Source of the DNA: an uncultured Erysipelotrichaceae bacterium
GTDB taxonomy: Bacteria; Bacillota_I; Bacilli_A; RF39; UBA660
DNA length: 6,597 bases
Direction: 5' to 3'
Assembly: GCA_902796215.1 (NCBI GenBank)
Contig: CADBNY010000073.1
Span: forward strand, 1 to 6,597
This document shows, in pieces, positions 1-6,593 of the stretch. Numbering within the stretch: position 1 is the stretch's first letter; each line of letters starts with the position of its first letter. The translations under genes and the position numbers were made by a program. Below the pieces are notes generated by a model that saw nothing but the letters and a program-made list of their open reading frames with translations, was not told the DNA's origin and made no database searches.

Positions 1-25
1 GAGTTGATATTTTTTTTAATTTTTC

Positions 26-54
26 TTTACTAAATTTTTATATAATTATAAAAT
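26..54 (+). promoter_or_regulatory. Probable SigA promoter for the DUF1846 gene
   Basis: A -35-like TTTACT (26-31) is followed after 17 bases by a -10-like TAAAAT (49-54), placing the start of transcription about 20 bases before the gene. A perfect TATAAT also occurs at 41-46, but no acceptable -35 lies 16-18 bases before it, so the exact -10 is uncertain. The surrounding DNA is almost pure A/T, which raises the chance of accidental matches. Confidence 0.4.
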
Positions 55-80
55 GGTACTAGATAGTAGAGGTGAAGTGT

Positions 81-1538
81 ATGAAAAAAGGATTTGATAA
101 TAAGAAGTATGTAAAAATTCAAAGTGAGAAAATTAAAGAAAGATTTCAATTATTTGATAAATTGTATTTAGAAGTTGGTGGTAAACTTTTTGATGATTCT
201 CATGCTGCTAGAATATTACCAGGCTTTAAGAATGATGTTAAAATTAGTATGTTTCAAGAGCTTAAAGATGATTTAGAAATTATTTTTTGTATTAATGCTG
301 GAGATATAGAAAAGAATAAGACTAGAGGAGAATATGGTATTACCTATGACCAAGAAACTTTGTCTTTAATTAATAAATCTAAAAAACTTGGTTTTTCTGT
401 AAATAGTGTTGTTATTACATTGTATAAAAATCAAGTTAGTGTTGATAAATTTATTAATAAATTAAATAGAAATGGTATTAAAACTTATATTCATACAGCA
501 ACAAAGGGGTATCCAACAGATGTTTGTACGATTGTTAGTGATGAGGGGTATGGTGCTAATCCTTATATTGAAACAACAAAACCTTTAATACTAGTTAATG
601 CACCTGGACCGGGATCAGGAAAACTTGCTACTTGTCTTTCGCAAATTTATCATGAAACTAAAAGAGGTGTTAATGCTGGATATGCTAAATTTGAGACGTT
701 TCCAGTTTGGAATTTACCTTTAAGACATCCAGTTAATTTAGCATATGAAGCAGCTACTGCAGATTTAAAAGATGTTAATATGATTGATCCATTTCATTTA
801 GAAAAATATGGAGTTCAGGCAGTTAATTATAATCGCGATATAGAAACGTTTCCTATTTTAAAAAGTATTTTAGATCGAGTTTATAAGAGGGATATTTACT
901 ATTCTCCTACTGATATGGGGGTTAATATGGTTGGTTTTTGTATTATAAATGATGATGTTGTAGAAGATGCTTGCAAGAAAGAGATTATAAGAAGATATTA
1001 TAATGAGTTAAATAATTATAAAATTGGTTTATGTGATGAAGATACTTATAAAAATATAAAATTATTAATGAATGAATTGAAAATAGATGAATCTTATTTA
1101 GATGTTATTAAACCGGCTCTTGATAAAAAGAAAAAAGAAGGAGATATTCCTGTTGTTGCAATGAAAGTTGGAAGAAAGATTTTTACTGGAAAACAGACAG
1201 AGTTACTTTCAGCTGCTGGTTCTGTTGTCTTAAATGCAATTAAATATTTAAGTAAAATACCTGATGATATCGATATGCTTAGTCCAACGATTTTGGAACC
1301 TATTTTAGATTTAAAAAAGAATATGGGTATTGGGGATAGACTTAATTTAAATGAGGTGCTTATAGCTCTTAGTATTTGTTCTGTTACGAATTCATTTGCG
1401 GCGAAAGCTATTGCTAGTCTTCCTAAATTAAAGGGTTGTGAGGCGCATGCTACTTACATTTTAACGGGTAACGATAAGCAGGCTTTAAAGGATTTAAAAA
1501 TTAATGTTACTTGTGAAAGTGAATTTCTTGATGATTAA
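81..1538 (+). CDS. UPF0371/DUF1846 family protein, function unknown
   Basis: A 485-residue protein that I recognise as the UPF0371/DUF1846 family, conserved in Firmicutes and actinobacteria and without an agreed function. It is close to the family's usual length of about 490-500 residues, so it looks complete. Family-typical segments are GEYGITYDQETL near residues 83-94, the glycine-rich loop APGPGSGKLATCLSQ around residues 174-188 (GPGSGK at 176-181), the FETFPVWNLPLRHPVNLAYE stretch just after it, and SPTDMGVNMVGFCI near 275-288. There is no signal peptide or membrane segment, so it should be cytosolic. I chose ATG at 81 over the in-frame GTG at 72 because GAGGTG (69-74) sits six bases before the ATG and overlaps the GTG. 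It has its own promoter and terminator, so it is probably expressed independently of the genes that follow. Confidence 0.93.
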   Translation: MKKGFDNKKYVKIQSEKIKERFQLFDKLYLEVGGKLFDDSHAARILPGFKNDVKISMFQELKDDLEIIFCINAGDIEKNKTRGEYGITYDQETLSLINKSKKLGFSVNSVVITLYKNQVSVDKFINKLNRNGIKTYIHTATKGYPTDVCTIVSDEGYGANPYIETTKPLILVNAPGPGSGKLATCLSQIYHETKRGVNAGYAKFETFPVWNLPLRHPVNLAYEAATADLKDVNMIDPFHLEKYGVQAVNYNRDIETFPILKSILDRVYKRDIYYSPTDMGVNMVGFCIINDDVVEDACKKEIIRRYYNELNNYKIGLCDEDTYKNIKLLMNELKIDESYLDVIKPALDKKKKEGDIPVVAMKVGRKIFTGKQTELLSAAGSVVLNAIKYLSKIPDDIDMLSPTILEPILDLKKNMGIGDRLNLNEVLIALSICSVTNSFAAKAIASLPKLKGCEAHATYILTGNDKQALKDLKINVTCESEFLDD

Positions 1539-1546
1539 ATTATTTT

Positions 1547-1568
1547 AAAAAGGGGTTTCCCTTTTTTT
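1547..1568 (+). terminator. Intrinsic terminator of the DUF1846 gene
   Basis: AAAAAGGG (1547-1554) pairs with CCCTTTTT (1559-1566) around a GTTT loop, and the T-run continues to 1568. It begins eight bases after the stop codon. The three G-C pairs plus seven Ts make a convincing rho-independent terminator that separates this gene from the ATPase cassette. Confidence 0.85.
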
Positions 1569-1580
1569 GTTTAAATATCT

Positions 1581-1595
1581 ATAACAAAAAGTTAT
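1581..1595. repeat. Short perfect inverted repeat upstream of the cassette promoter
   Basis: ATAAC (1581-1585) and GTTAT (1591-1595) are perfect complements around AAAAA. It lies 22 bases before the -35 box of the ATPase cassette and could be a small operator. Five-base arms in such AT-rich sequence may be accidental, and it has no T-tract, so it is not a second terminator. Confidence 0.2.
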
Positions 1596-1617
1596 GAATA
1601 CAATGACAAATTTCTAT

Positions 1618-1646
1618 TTTACAATTTTTATAAGTATTTTTATAAT
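1618..1646 (+). promoter_or_regulatory. Strong SigA promoter of the AAA+ ATPase cassette
   Basis: TTTACA (1618-1623, five of six bases of the -35 consensus) is separated by exactly 17 bases from a perfect TATAAT (1641-1646). Transcription would begin near 1652-1653, giving a leader of roughly 38 bases before the ATG at 1691. This position rules out the in-frame TTG at 1652 as the real start. It is the only good promoter seen before the three same-strand genes, so it probably drives all of them. Confidence 0.75.
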
Positions 1647-1690
1647 ACCTTTTGTCAACGGAAATTTATATTAGTATTTGTGAGGGTTAT

Positions 1691-3322
1691 ATGGAGAACG
1701 AAAAAACAATCAATAGGGAATTTTTTTCTGATAGTATGGATAGTTGCAACAAGCAAATTTGTTGCGAAATTCCTGAAGGATTTACCAAAATTGAATCAAA
1801 AGCTTTTTATGATTGGTTAAGTTGTAAATATGTTATTATTCCTTCTTCTGTTAAAGAAATTGCAGATGATGCGTTATTATGGGATAACATTCATTTAGTT
1901 ATTTCTAATCATTCTTTTTTTGAAAGTCATAAATATTCTTTTTCTGTTATTCCATACGTAAATTATGAAATTAGTAAAATAATTATTTCTTTGTTTGAGA
2001 AAATAGAAAATATTGATTCAAAGGTTGATATTCATACTGATGATATTGATTCAAAAAAAGGAATGATTAATAAAGAGGTTGATACTATTCTTCAAGAACT
2101 TGATTTGAAAATACAAGATCTTCAATCTAAAAAAGAAGCTCTAGATCATGAATATTGTGATTTATTTAAGCAGATAGATGGTAATTCTAAATGCCTTAAA
2201 GATATAAATGAAAAAATTAATAAAATGGCTAAAGAAGCATTTATTAAATTAGATGGAGATCTTATTAGAGCAAAAATTAATATTGATAATTACGTTGAGC
2301 AATTAGGAAATAAAGCGGATGAATATAGGAGTGATCTTAAACAAATTACTAAGTCTATTGAAAAAGAAAAAAAGAAAATTATTCAGTCCATTGAGAAAGA
2401 AAAAAAGCAAATGGTTGATAGTATTTCGCAGATGGTTCTTGATAAAGTTTGTGAAGAAAACCCATATAAAATGATTACTATTGTTATAAATGATAAAAAG
2501 ATTCAGTCTGATAAGCCTAAAATATTTCATTATCAATTAGAAGATGTTATTAAATTGGTTGCTGCTGGTTTTAATCCCTTGTTAGTTGGACCTGCTGGAT
2601 GTGGAAAGAATGTTATTATTGAACAAGTTGCTGATTATTTTGGTTGGAAATTTTTTTATGTTAATGACGTGACAGAAGAATATAAAGTCATGGGATTTGT
2701 TGATGCTAATGGACATTATTGTAAAACTCAATTTTATGAAGCTTTTACCAATGGTGGGTTTATCATGATTGATGAGTTAGATCAGTCTAATGCTGCAGCT
2801 TTATTGGCAATTAATTCGGCTATTGGAACTGGGTATCATGAATATGCGTCTTTCCCTGATGGGCAGCTTTATCCAAAACACTCTGATTTTCATATTGCAG
2901 CAGCAGCAAATACTTATGGAAATGGAGCTAATATGCTTTATTGTGGAAGAAATCAATTAGATGTAGCTTCTTTAAATCGTTTTACACCAATTTTTATTGA
3001 TTATGACTGTAATTTAGAATCTTCTTTAGTATCTACTCAGGACTTTTTGCCACTATATTGGAAAGTCCGAAAAATTGTTGAGGCTAATAGAATTAGACAG
3101 GTTATTTCTACTAGAAATATTGTAAATGCTGATAAGATGATTTCTAATAACTTGTTTGAAATCAATAAGGTGTTTGATTTTACTCTTACTCAGGGAATGA
3201 GTAATGAAGATTTAAGAATTATATTAAATGATTTAGGCAAAACAAGTTCAACGGGGTCTTTTGAAAATCAATTTCATAATTATTTACGGAAAGTGAAAAA
3301 AATTAGTATGAGTGAGTATTAA
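1691..3322 (+). CDS. CobS/MoxR-like AAA+ ATPase with N-terminal LRR and coiled coil
   Basis: A 543-residue, probably cytosolic protein in three parts. Residues about 26-90 look like one or two degenerate BspA-type leucine-rich repeats (LRR_5): IPEGFTKIESKAF, then IPSSVKEIADDAL, then a closing NHSFFESHKYSFSVIPY. Residues about 92-257 are a charged coiled coil. Residues about 275-543 are an AAA+ domain like the CobS-like ATPases common in phages: Walker A GPAGCGKN (300-307), GFVDANGHY, Walker B IMIDEL with D361/E362, the sensor-1 asparagine N407 in AAANTYGNG, CGRNQLD, the probable arginine finger R430 in LNRF, and STR near 475. The final Walker A residue is Asn where Ser or Thr is usual. ATG 1691 has GAGGG (1682-1686) four bases before it; upstream in-frame codons fall at or before the predicted transcription start. 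It heads a three-gene unit, and the next gene starts 10 bases after its stop. The ATPase call is firm; the LRR call is moderate; the target is unknown. Confidence 0.88.
   Translation: MENEKTINREFFSDSMDSCNKQICCEIPEGFTKIESKAFYDWLSCKYVIIPSSVKEIADDALLWDNIHLVISNHSFFESHKYSFSVIPYVNYEISKIIISLFEKIENIDSKVDIHTDDIDSKKGMINKEVDTILQELDLKIQDLQSKKEALDHEYCDLFKQIDGNSKCLKDINEKINKMAKEAFIKLDGDLIRAKINIDNYVEQLGNKADEYRSDLKQITKSIEKEKKKIIQSIEKEKKQMVDSISQMVLDKVCEENPYKMITIVINDKKIQSDKPKIFHYQLEDVIKLVAAGFNPLLVGPAGCGKNVIIEQVADYFGWKFFYVNDVTEEYKVMGFVDANGHYCKTQFYEAFTNGGFIMIDELDQSNAAALLAINSAIGTGYHEYASFPDGQLYPKHSDFHIAAAANTYGNGANMLYCGRNQLDVASLNRFTPIFIDYDCNLESSLVSTQDFLPLYWKVRKIVEANRIRQVISTRNIVNADKMISNNLFEINKVFDFTLTQGMSNEDLRIILNDLGKTSSTGSFENQFHNYLRKVKKISMSEY
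2354..2419 (+). repeat. Two tandem 33-base copies inside the coiled coil
   Basis: Two adjacent 33-base units (2354-2386 and 2387-2419) agree at 26 of 33 positions and encode two 11-residue units, each starting SIEKEKK (residues 222 and 233 of the ATPase). An 11-residue period suits a hendecad coiled coil. This looks like a recent local duplication that lengthened the coil, and a more diverged SISQ follows as a possible third copy. Confidence 0.65.
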
Positions 3323-3332
3323 GGTGCTGTTT

Positions 3333-4229
3333 ATGACAAAAGAGAAGGATAATCAATTTCATAATTCTACTGTTTATATTGGAAGTTTTGATAGTTTGGA
3401 GGATTTTTTGTTTTATGTTCGAGATGAGAATGTGAATTCTATGTTTGCTAATATAATGTCTAGTAAAAATGGTAGTTATAATTTTACAGGAACAAATTCT
3501 TATCAGGAGGCATGGAATTTATGTCGATATACTATGGATGAAGGTTTTTCGCAATTTCTAGAGAAGTTTGATTTTTTGAATTATTATATTGATACACAAT
3601 ATAAGATTGAAAATAATTATTCTGTTTCTGGTTTTGCCCCTAGTATTCCTAGATATTTATTAAATATTCCAACGTCTATGTATTATCATGTTACTAAGGA
3701 TATTCCTACTGTTAATATTTATATGAATTATGCTTATAGTGCAAGTGTTTCTAAAAAAGCGGTGGAACATAGAGGTATTATTGTTCTTAATTTAATTCAA
3801 CATCTAGAAAAGAGTGGTTATAAGGTTAATTTTTATGGATTTGATTTATCTCATTCTCGTTTTTATTCAGAATTGTTGTTTATGGAAGTTCCTTTAAAAA
3901 AAGAATATGAACAATTGAATTTAAAAACACTTTATTTTCCTCTTGTTCATCCATCTTTTCTTAGAAGATTATTCTTTCGGGCTGAGGAGAAAATGCCATT
4001 AACTTTAAAAGAATGGGTAGATGGTTATGGATTTCCTTCAAATTATAAAGAATCAGTTGAGTTTTTAGAATATTACAAAAAACTAAAAAATGCTGGTCAA
4101 GTTATTTATATTTCTTCTCCAGATGAACTGGGAATCAAAGGAGATGATTTAAGAAAAGATTGTAATGAAGTCATTTCCAAGTTAAATAGTCAATGTCTAG
4201 ATATTGGTAAACAAAAAATTAAAAGATAG
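3333..4229 (+). CDS. DUF7192-like protein with degenerate vWA-like core
   Basis: A 298-residue protein resembling the phage-associated family usually annotated DUF7192, which I recall lying beside CobS-like ATPases. Segments supporting this are FTGTNSYQEAWNLCRYTMDEG (51-71 region), SVSGFAPSIPRYLLNIPTSM (97-116) and HPSFLRRLFFR (206-216). Residues 127-170 read like the start of a von Willebrand A fold: a hydrophobic strand, a short serine-rich loop, an amphipathic helix, then a strand ending in FYGFDLS. The metal-binding DxSxS would fall on N132-Y-A134-Y-S136, so Asp and the first Ser are replaced and metal binding is doubtful. No signal peptide or membrane segment is seen. I chose ATG 3333 because AAGGTG (3321-3326) lies six bases before it; the in-frame GTG at 3312 is inside the previous gene and lacks such a site. 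By analogy with MoxR-vWA and CobS-CobT pairs, it is inferred to be the ATPase's adaptor. Confidence 0.75.
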   Translation: MTKEKDNQFHNSTVYIGSFDSLEDFLFYVRDENVNSMFANIMSSKNGSYNFTGTNSYQEAWNLCRYTMDEGFSQFLEKFDFLNYYIDTQYKIENNYSVSGFAPSIPRYLLNIPTSMYYHVTKDIPTVNIYMNYAYSASVSKKAVEHRGIIVLNLIQHLEKSGYKVNFYGFDLSHSRFYSELLFMEVPLKKEYEQLNLKTLYFPLVHPSFLRRLFFRAEEKMPLTLKEWVDGYGFPSNYKESVEFLEYYKKLKNAGQVIYISSPDELGIKGDDLRKDCNEVISKLNSQCLDIGKQKIKR

Positions 4230-4277
4230 TTTTGTGATAATAAAAAATAAAAATATATATAGTAAAGGAGTAAATTT

Positions 4278-5111
4278 ATGGATAATAATCAATCAGATAT
4301 ATGGAAGGGAATTGATTCTGTCAATATTCAAGTAAGTAGTGGAAAATTAAATTTTAATCGTAGAAATTTAAAAAAGTTTTTCCATTGTCACAAAAGAGAT
4401 GAAATTAGTAAAGAAACATTTCTTGATTTTTTTAATAAAGACTCTTTGTCTAAAGAGGATGAAGAAACTGGATGCTATTTATCGCATTTATTGTTTTTGG
4501 ATGGGAGTTACAACTATTATAAAGTTTTACCTTTTGTTTTCGATTTTGTATCTCCTCATGAATTAAATAAGGATGGTCAGCTTTATATTGAGAGTGCTTT
4601 TCAATCTCACATGTGGCTATCAGAGATTGAATATTCAGATCTTTTATTGGATGCTATTAATTTATATGATATTGATCTTACTAGACATACTGATAATCAA
4701 GGAAATAACATCCTTCATTGGATTGTAACTGGTAACGCTGTTTCTTATACTAAGAAATTATTTGAATTTTTTGAAAAGTATTTATATTATGAAAAAAATA
4801 ATTATGGGACAAGTCTTCGAATTATGAGAGCATTAGCCTATCAACTCGAAAATATTTATGGTGATTATACATTTAATATGTTTGGAAATTTGATTTCTTT
4901 TTCTTATAAAGGAGAACCGAGGACATATTCTCGATCTTGGTGTGATCATGAGAGACGACATCAAATTTTTCCTAGTTATGTTTATTCGCAAGAAGATATA
5001 GTAATGCAAAAATTTTTTACCAATGGTCAATGGTTATATATACATAAATGGGTCCCAACTATAGATGAATTTGAAAAGGATTCGTTTAATAAGTATAAAT
5101 CTAGAAGATAA
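4278..5111 (+). CDS. Uncharacterised protein with ankyrin-like repeats
   Basis: A 277-residue protein that I do not recognise as a whole. Residues about 131-168 fit one ankyrin repeat, with DNQGNNILHWIVTG matching the D-x-x-G-N-T-x-L-H-x-A pattern followed by a helix KKLFEFFEKY. Two earlier stretches, from about 64 (ETGCYLSHLLFLDG) and 99 (DGQLYIESAFQSHM), have similar helix-turn-helix spacing of about 35-40 residues, so the middle is probably a degenerate ankyrin solenoid used for protein binding. The N-terminus is basic (NRRNLKKFFHCHKR). The C-terminal part, from about 190, is rich in Tyr, Trp and Phe with a cluster WCDHERRHQIFPSY and has no known motif. There is no signal peptide. AAAGGAG (4264-4270) lies seven bases before the ATG. 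It follows the vWA-like gene by 48 bases with no terminator between, so it is probably cotranscribed and may be a third partner of the ATPase, which is inference. Confidence 0.8.
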   Translation: MDNNQSDIWKGIDSVNIQVSSGKLNFNRRNLKKFFHCHKRDEISKETFLDFFNKDSLSKEDEETGCYLSHLLFLDGSYNYYKVLPFVFDFVSPHELNKDGQLYIESAFQSHMWLSEIEYSDLLLDAINLYDIDLTRHTDNQGNNILHWIVTGNAVSYTKKLFEFFEKYLYYEKNNYGTSLRIMRALAYQLENIYGDYTFNMFGNLISFSYKGEPRTYSRSWCDHERRHQIFPSYVYSQEDIVMQKFFTNGQWLYIHKWVPTIDEFEKDSFNKYKSRR

Positions 5112-5276
5112 TTTTTAAATTATTCGTATTGACTGTCACTTTTCAATATTTCAGCTTCAAGAGAATGCTAATGTATAATACACTTGTACAATAGTTAATA
5201 TTTATTTAATATTTTTTCATAATATTTGAGCATTATTTTAGTAGTTTTTCGAAAAGCGAAGAAAAATCTTATAAAC
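5112..5276. other. Convergent intergenic region, no intact gene
   Basis: This stretch between the ankyrin-like gene and the shared terminator holds no gene I can support. It contains a tail-like reading frame on the minus strand (5120-5167, reading HSLEAEILKSDSQYE then TAA), a TATAAT at 5174-5179 without a matching -35, the palindrome TTGTACAA at 5184-5191, two TTAATATTT copies 11 bases apart (5195-5203 and 5206-5214), and an imperfect hairpin at 5245-5263 that lacks a T-tract. The part from about 5126 to 5194 is less AT-rich than the rest of the gap. It may be a remnant of a lost gene or a dispersed repeat. Confidence 0.3.
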
Positions 5277-5312
5277 AAAAAAGAAAATAGTTTGTTCTAT
5301 TATCTTTTTTTT
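5277..5312. terminator. Bidirectional intrinsic terminator shared by convergent genes
   Basis: AATAG (5286-5290) pairs with CTATT (5297-5301) around a TTTGTT loop. Below one A-A mismatch (5285/5302), the stem continues with an eight-base AAAAAAGA/TCTTTTTT helix (5277-5284 with 5303-5310). On the plus strand the Ts at 5305-5312 can end the cassette transcript; on the minus strand the complement of the A-run at 5277-5282 provides Ts for the phosphoesterase transcript. The stop codon and last two codons of the phosphoesterase gene lie within the stem. The few G-C pairs make it weaker than the terminator at 1547. Confidence 0.6.
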
Positions 5313-6466
5313 GTTTTTAATAATTGATAATTTGTTTCGTGTATTGTTTCTTCTTTTTCTTTTATTTTTCCTTCTGTATAGTATAATGGGGTAATTCCAT
5401 AATGAGAAATGTTATTGGAATCGTCATATATAAATCTCAAAATTTTAGCAACACAAGAGTTGTATGATAATTTTGATAGAGAAGGTACCACTTCATAGAC
5501 TCTTTTTGTTTCTTTATTTTCATCGGGAATAGAAAAACTTAGGGGATAGTGAAAATGTCCAGATATATACAAGTCGATGTTGTTTGTATTATATTTTTTG
5601 AACAGGTCAAATGGATAATTTTTACGATTTACTTCATATGTTTTAATATAAGGAAAAAACATATTAAACATTGCTGGATGTTTTAAAGAAATATTTATGT
5701 TTTGAGAGCGGATGATATGTCCATATTCTCTTTCTAATACCATGCCAAAATTAGGTTTAACTATTGATAGATAGTGTTGACCTAATGGATATCCTAAATA
5801 TGTTATACTGCTTAAATATCTAATTATACTTTCATCATGATTTCCAGATATAGCAATTATTTTTATGTTTTCAGGAAACTTCTCTATAAATCTTTCTATA
5901 TGACTTTTTGCTATTGAATTGTAATTGCCATATCCAGAATCTTTTTGAAAAACATCGCCTAAATGAAGGGCACAATTTATTCCGTGGTATTCTTCTGCAT
6001 ATTGAAATACGGTTTGTATTAAAGAAAAATCTTCATATTCTTCATTTCCTATGTGTGTATCAGAAACAAGTAATATTTTTTCTGTTTCTGGTGCTATTGA
6101 AATATTTGAATAATTTCTAGTATATGCACTATCTATTTTATAATCTGGAACTGCTTTATATGTATTTTCTCCTCCTAATACATTTTTTGTTACAATTCTT
6201 CCTTTAATAACTAAAAAATTTAAATAAAATTGGATTTGTTCTTTGAATTTTTTTGATTCTATGCTTTTTGAATTGCTTTGGAGAAAATTAAAGATATCAT
6301 TTAATGTGTATTCTTGGTATGTTTGTGATATATTGTAATTATAATTGCCTATATACCATGGATTATCATTGTGGTTTAAATTTCCTTTTAAGAATGATAA
6401 TATTTTTGTTATAATATTAAAATCTTCGTTTGATAGAGATAAGATCTTTTCATTTATAAATTTCAT
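5300..6466 (-). CDS. Metallophosphoesterase with N-terminal winged-helix-like region
   Basis: A 388-residue calcineurin-like phosphoesterase, probably cytosolic and hydrolysing a phosphodiester or phosphomonoester with two metal ions. The metal-binding motifs appear in order: D136-T-H138, G170-D171, G208-N-H-D-E212, H263, and G303-H304-F-H306. The full set suggests an active enzyme, but the substrate (nucleic acid, nucleotide or phosphoprotein) cannot be read from it. Residues 1-110 lie outside the catalytic domain: several helices, then LVIKGRIVTKNVLGGENTYKAVP (about 85-107), which resembles the last helix and beta-wing of a winged-helix DNA-binding domain. Residues after about 365 form a charged tail. 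The ATG at 6466 is preceded by AGAGGGG (6472-6478 in plus coordinates) with a five-base gap and a consensus promoter close behind. It converges on the ATPase cassette and has its own promoter, so it is not part of that operon. The enzyme class is firm; DNA binding is inferred. Confidence 0.9.
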   Translation of the reverse strand: MKFINEKILSLSNEDFNIITKILSFLKGNLNHNDNPWYIGNYNYNISQTYQEYTLNDIFNFLQSNSKSIESKKFKEQIQFYLNFLVIKGRIVTKNVLGGENTYKAVPDYKIDSAYTRNYSNISIAPETEKILLVSDTHIGNEEYEDFSLIQTVFQYAEEYHGINCALHLGDVFQKDSGYGNYNSIAKSHIERFIEKFPENIKIIAISGNHDESIIRYLSSITYLGYPLGQHYLSIVKPNFGMVLEREYGHIIRSQNINISLKHPAMFNMFFPYIKTYEVNRKNYPFDLFKKYNTNNIDLYISGHFHYPLSFSIPDENKETKRVYEVVPSLSKLSYNSCVAKILRFIYDDSNNISHYGITPLYYTEGKIKEKEETIHETNYQLLKTKKR

Positions 6467-6489
6467 AGTAACCCCTCTTGTTGGTCTGT

Positions 6490-6518
6490 ATTATATAATT
6501 TATAAAGGACTTTGTCAA
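6490..6518 (-). promoter_or_regulatory. Full-consensus SigA promoter of the phosphoesterase gene
   Basis: Read on the minus strand, TTGACA (6518-6513) and TATAAT (6495-6490) are both perfect and lie exactly 17 bases apart. Transcription would begin near 6483, giving a leader of under 20 bases that just contains the ribosome binding site. There is no room for a riboswitch or leader peptide, so any control would act at the promoter. Confidence 0.88.
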
Positions 6519-6569
6519 TTGATTTTGAATGTAATTATTACTTCTAATTTGGTATTTTTTTTAATTTAT

Positions 6570-6593
6570 AAAAAAGGTCTTTCTAGACCTTTT
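6570..6593 (-). terminator. Terminator of a minus-strand gene beyond the right edge
   Basis: AAAAGGTCT (6572-6580) pairs perfectly with AGACCTTTT (6585-6593) around TTCT. On the minus strand the stem is followed by six Ts (complement of 6570-6575); on the plus strand only four Ts follow. It therefore best ends a leftward transcript from a gene outside the window, insulating it from the phosphoesterase promoter at 6490-6518. Weak bidirectional use is possible. Confidence 0.7.

Noticed and set aside
1539..1690. Riboswitch or structured leader before the ATPase gene
   Set aside because: The gap is filled by a terminator and a promoter, leaving a leader of only about 38 bases with no notable structure.
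2303..2536. Minus-strand reading frame of 77 codons inside the ATPase gene
   Set aside because: It lies opposite the AAA/GAA-rich coiled-coil codons, giving a low-complexity Phe/Leu/Asn translation, with no ribosome binding site or recognisable motif.
4833..5030. Minus-strand reading frame of 65 codons inside the ankyrin-like gene
   Set aside because: It is wholly within a better-supported gene and has no promoter, binding site or recognisable motif.
5174..5179. Perfect TATAAT in the convergent gap
   Set aside because: The best -35-like sequence (TTGACT at 5129-5134) is 39 bases away rather than 16-18, and no gene starts downstream on that strand.
5245..5263. Hairpin TTTTTCG/CGAAGAA as terminator of the third cassette gene
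   Set aside because: It contains a wobble pair and is followed by As rather than Ts, so it is not an intrinsic terminator; the hairpin at 5277-5312 is better.
5908..6120. Plus-strand reading frame of 70 codons inside the phosphoesterase gene
   Set aside because: It overlaps the catalytic motifs of the minus-strand gene; its Leu/Phe/His-rich translation is what the complement of that gene would give.
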